Source: an uncultured Clostridia bacterium
GTDB taxonomy: Bacteria; Bacillota; Clostridia; Oscillospirales; Ruminococcaceae
NCBI GenBank assembly: GCA_937906945.1
Contig: CALCUE010000050.1
Span: 1-6,786 of the forward strand
Reading direction: 5' to 3'
DNA length: 6,786 bases
The first letter of the stretch is position 1; each line of letters begins with the position of its first letter. Positions 6,115 through 6,786 of the stretch are shown here, in pieces. The notes under the pieces are model-generated. The model made no database searches, was not told where the DNA came from, and saw nothing but the letters and a program-made list of their open reading frames with translations. The position numbers were made by a program, and so were the translations under genes.

Positions 6115-6786
6115 TTAATTAATTTTAATATTCATTTCTTCATCGGCAGATAAAGATATTTTTTTGATTTGAACATCATTATTAAAAACGATAGCATTTG
6201 CAAGCTTATCTTCAACCTCACGACGAACGCTATCACGGAGTCCCCTTGCATTTTTCTTTGAGCCATATGCCTTTTTAGCAAGGTAAACAGGCACGCTTTC
6301 ATCATAGCTTAAGTCTATCCCCTTGTCCTTTAGGCTAGGCACTAATTCATCAAGCACAAGCGCTGCGATTCTTTGGAACGTATCAAAGCCAAGGTTTTTA
6401 AATATAACAATCTCGTCAACTCTGCCAAGGAATTCTGGACGTAAAAATCTTTCGAGTGCTTTTGTAGTTACTTCTTCATTAATCTCATCGGCTGATTTAC
6501 CAAAGCCCATTGTATTTTGGTCAGTTGATCCAGCATTAGATGTCATAATGATTACAGTATTTTCAAAATTAACTGTTCTTCCCTGTGCATCAGTTATTCT
6601 GCCTTCGTCAAGAATTTGAAGAAGGATATTTAATACATCCTTATGAGCCTTTTCAATTTCGTCAAAAAGGATAACAGAATATGGCTTACGACGCACTTTT
6701 TCTGTTAACTGACCAGCATCATCGTAACCAACATATCCTGGAGGAGATCCGATAATACGAGAAACACTAAATTTCTCCATAAATTC
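6115..6786 (-). CDS. clpC: ClpC-type AAA+ unfoldase, C-terminal part
   Basis: Only the last 223 residues are visible; the gene enters from the right edge and ends at TAA (6117-6115). The fragment begins inside the second AAA+ module: pore loop SPPGYVGYDDAGQLTEKVRRKPYS (Y18 of the fragment), Walker B VILFDE (38-43), sensor-1 TSN (N84), arginine finger region RPEFLGRVDE (R122), then the small D2 domain ending VRREVEDKLAN. DDAGQLTEKVR favours ClpC over ClpB. MGF (93-95) sits where ClpP-docking ATPases carry their (hydrophobic)-G-F loop, so it probably feeds substrates to ClpP. The sensor-2 segment reads KKNARGLRDSV, unlike the common YGARPLRRAI. The Met at 6780 is internal, not a start. The DNA is far more AT-rich than the rest of the window and uses TTA, CTA and TCA codons that the sensor gene avoids. 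Confidence 0.9.
   Translation of the reverse strand, partial: EFMEKFSVSRIIGSPPGYVGYDDAGQLTEKVRRKPYSVILFDEIEKAHKDVLNILLQILDEGRITDAQGRTVNFENTVIIMTSNAGSTDQNTMGFGKSADEINEEVTTKALERFLRPEFLGRVDEIVIFKNLGFDTFQRIAALVLDELVPSLKDKGIDLSYDESVPVYLAKKAYGSKKNARGLRDSVRREVEDKLANAIVFNNDVQIKKISLSADEEMNIKIN

Noticed and set aside
6323..6619. 98-codon plus-strand frame inside the clpC fragment
   Set aside because: Antisense shadow of a conserved AAA+ domain, with no RBS or recognisable domain.

Overview
The window looks like chromosomal DNA from a Gram-positive, low-GC-phylum bacterium (Bacillota, most plausibly a GC-rich gut-type Clostridia). The reasons are the tmcAL-ackA gene pair, strong GGAGG ribosome binding sites, vegetative sigma-A-type promoters, a 5TMR_LYT/SpoIIE-type sensor phosphatase and a tRNA cluster with encoded CCA ends. 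The lineage is inferred, not proven. GC content is around 60% by eye over most of the window, but falls to roughly 35-40% in the last ~700 bases.

Layout. Positions 1-142: a non-coding leader with an imperfect hairpin, a promoter and an RBS. Positions 143-1342 (+): tmcAL, the tRNA-Met cytidine acetate ligase. Positions 1448-2650 (+): ackA, acetate kinase, with its own promoter and a strong hairpin terminator at 2664-2694 that can serve both strands. Positions 2734-5532 (-): a 932-residue membrane sensor joining a 5TMR_LYT membrane region, a Cache-like outside domain, HAMP, a SpoIIE/PP2C phosphatase and an RsbW-like ATPase; it converges on ackA. Positions 5533-5723: its promoter region and two hairpin terminators. 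Positions 5724-6061 (-): four tRNA genes transcribed in the order Gly(TCC), Arg(TCT), His(GTG), Gln(TTG). Positions 6068-6107: a perfect-consensus promoter for the tRNA operon, with its -10 box in the loop of a perfect palindrome. Positions 6115-6786 (-): the C-terminal third of an AT-rich clpC-type gene that runs off the right edge.

How the parts fit. tmcAL and ackA both handle acetate: AckA makes ATP and acetate from acetyl phosphate, and TmcAL spends ATP and acetate to acetylate the tRNA-Met anticodon. The large sensor protein carries both halves of a partner-switching circuit, a Ser/Thr phosphatase and an RsbW-type kinase fold, but no STAS antagonist or sigma factor lies nearby. Everything right of ackA is transcribed leftward: clpC, then the tRNA operon from its own promoter, then terminators, then the sensor gene from its own promoter.

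The points most worth checking are the palindrome around the tRNA promoter, the composition and codon-use break at the clpC fragment (transfer or assembly chimera), the structurally defective tRNA-Gln gene, and the copy of its anticodon arm inside the adjacent terminator. I did not find a clear new defence or mobile system.
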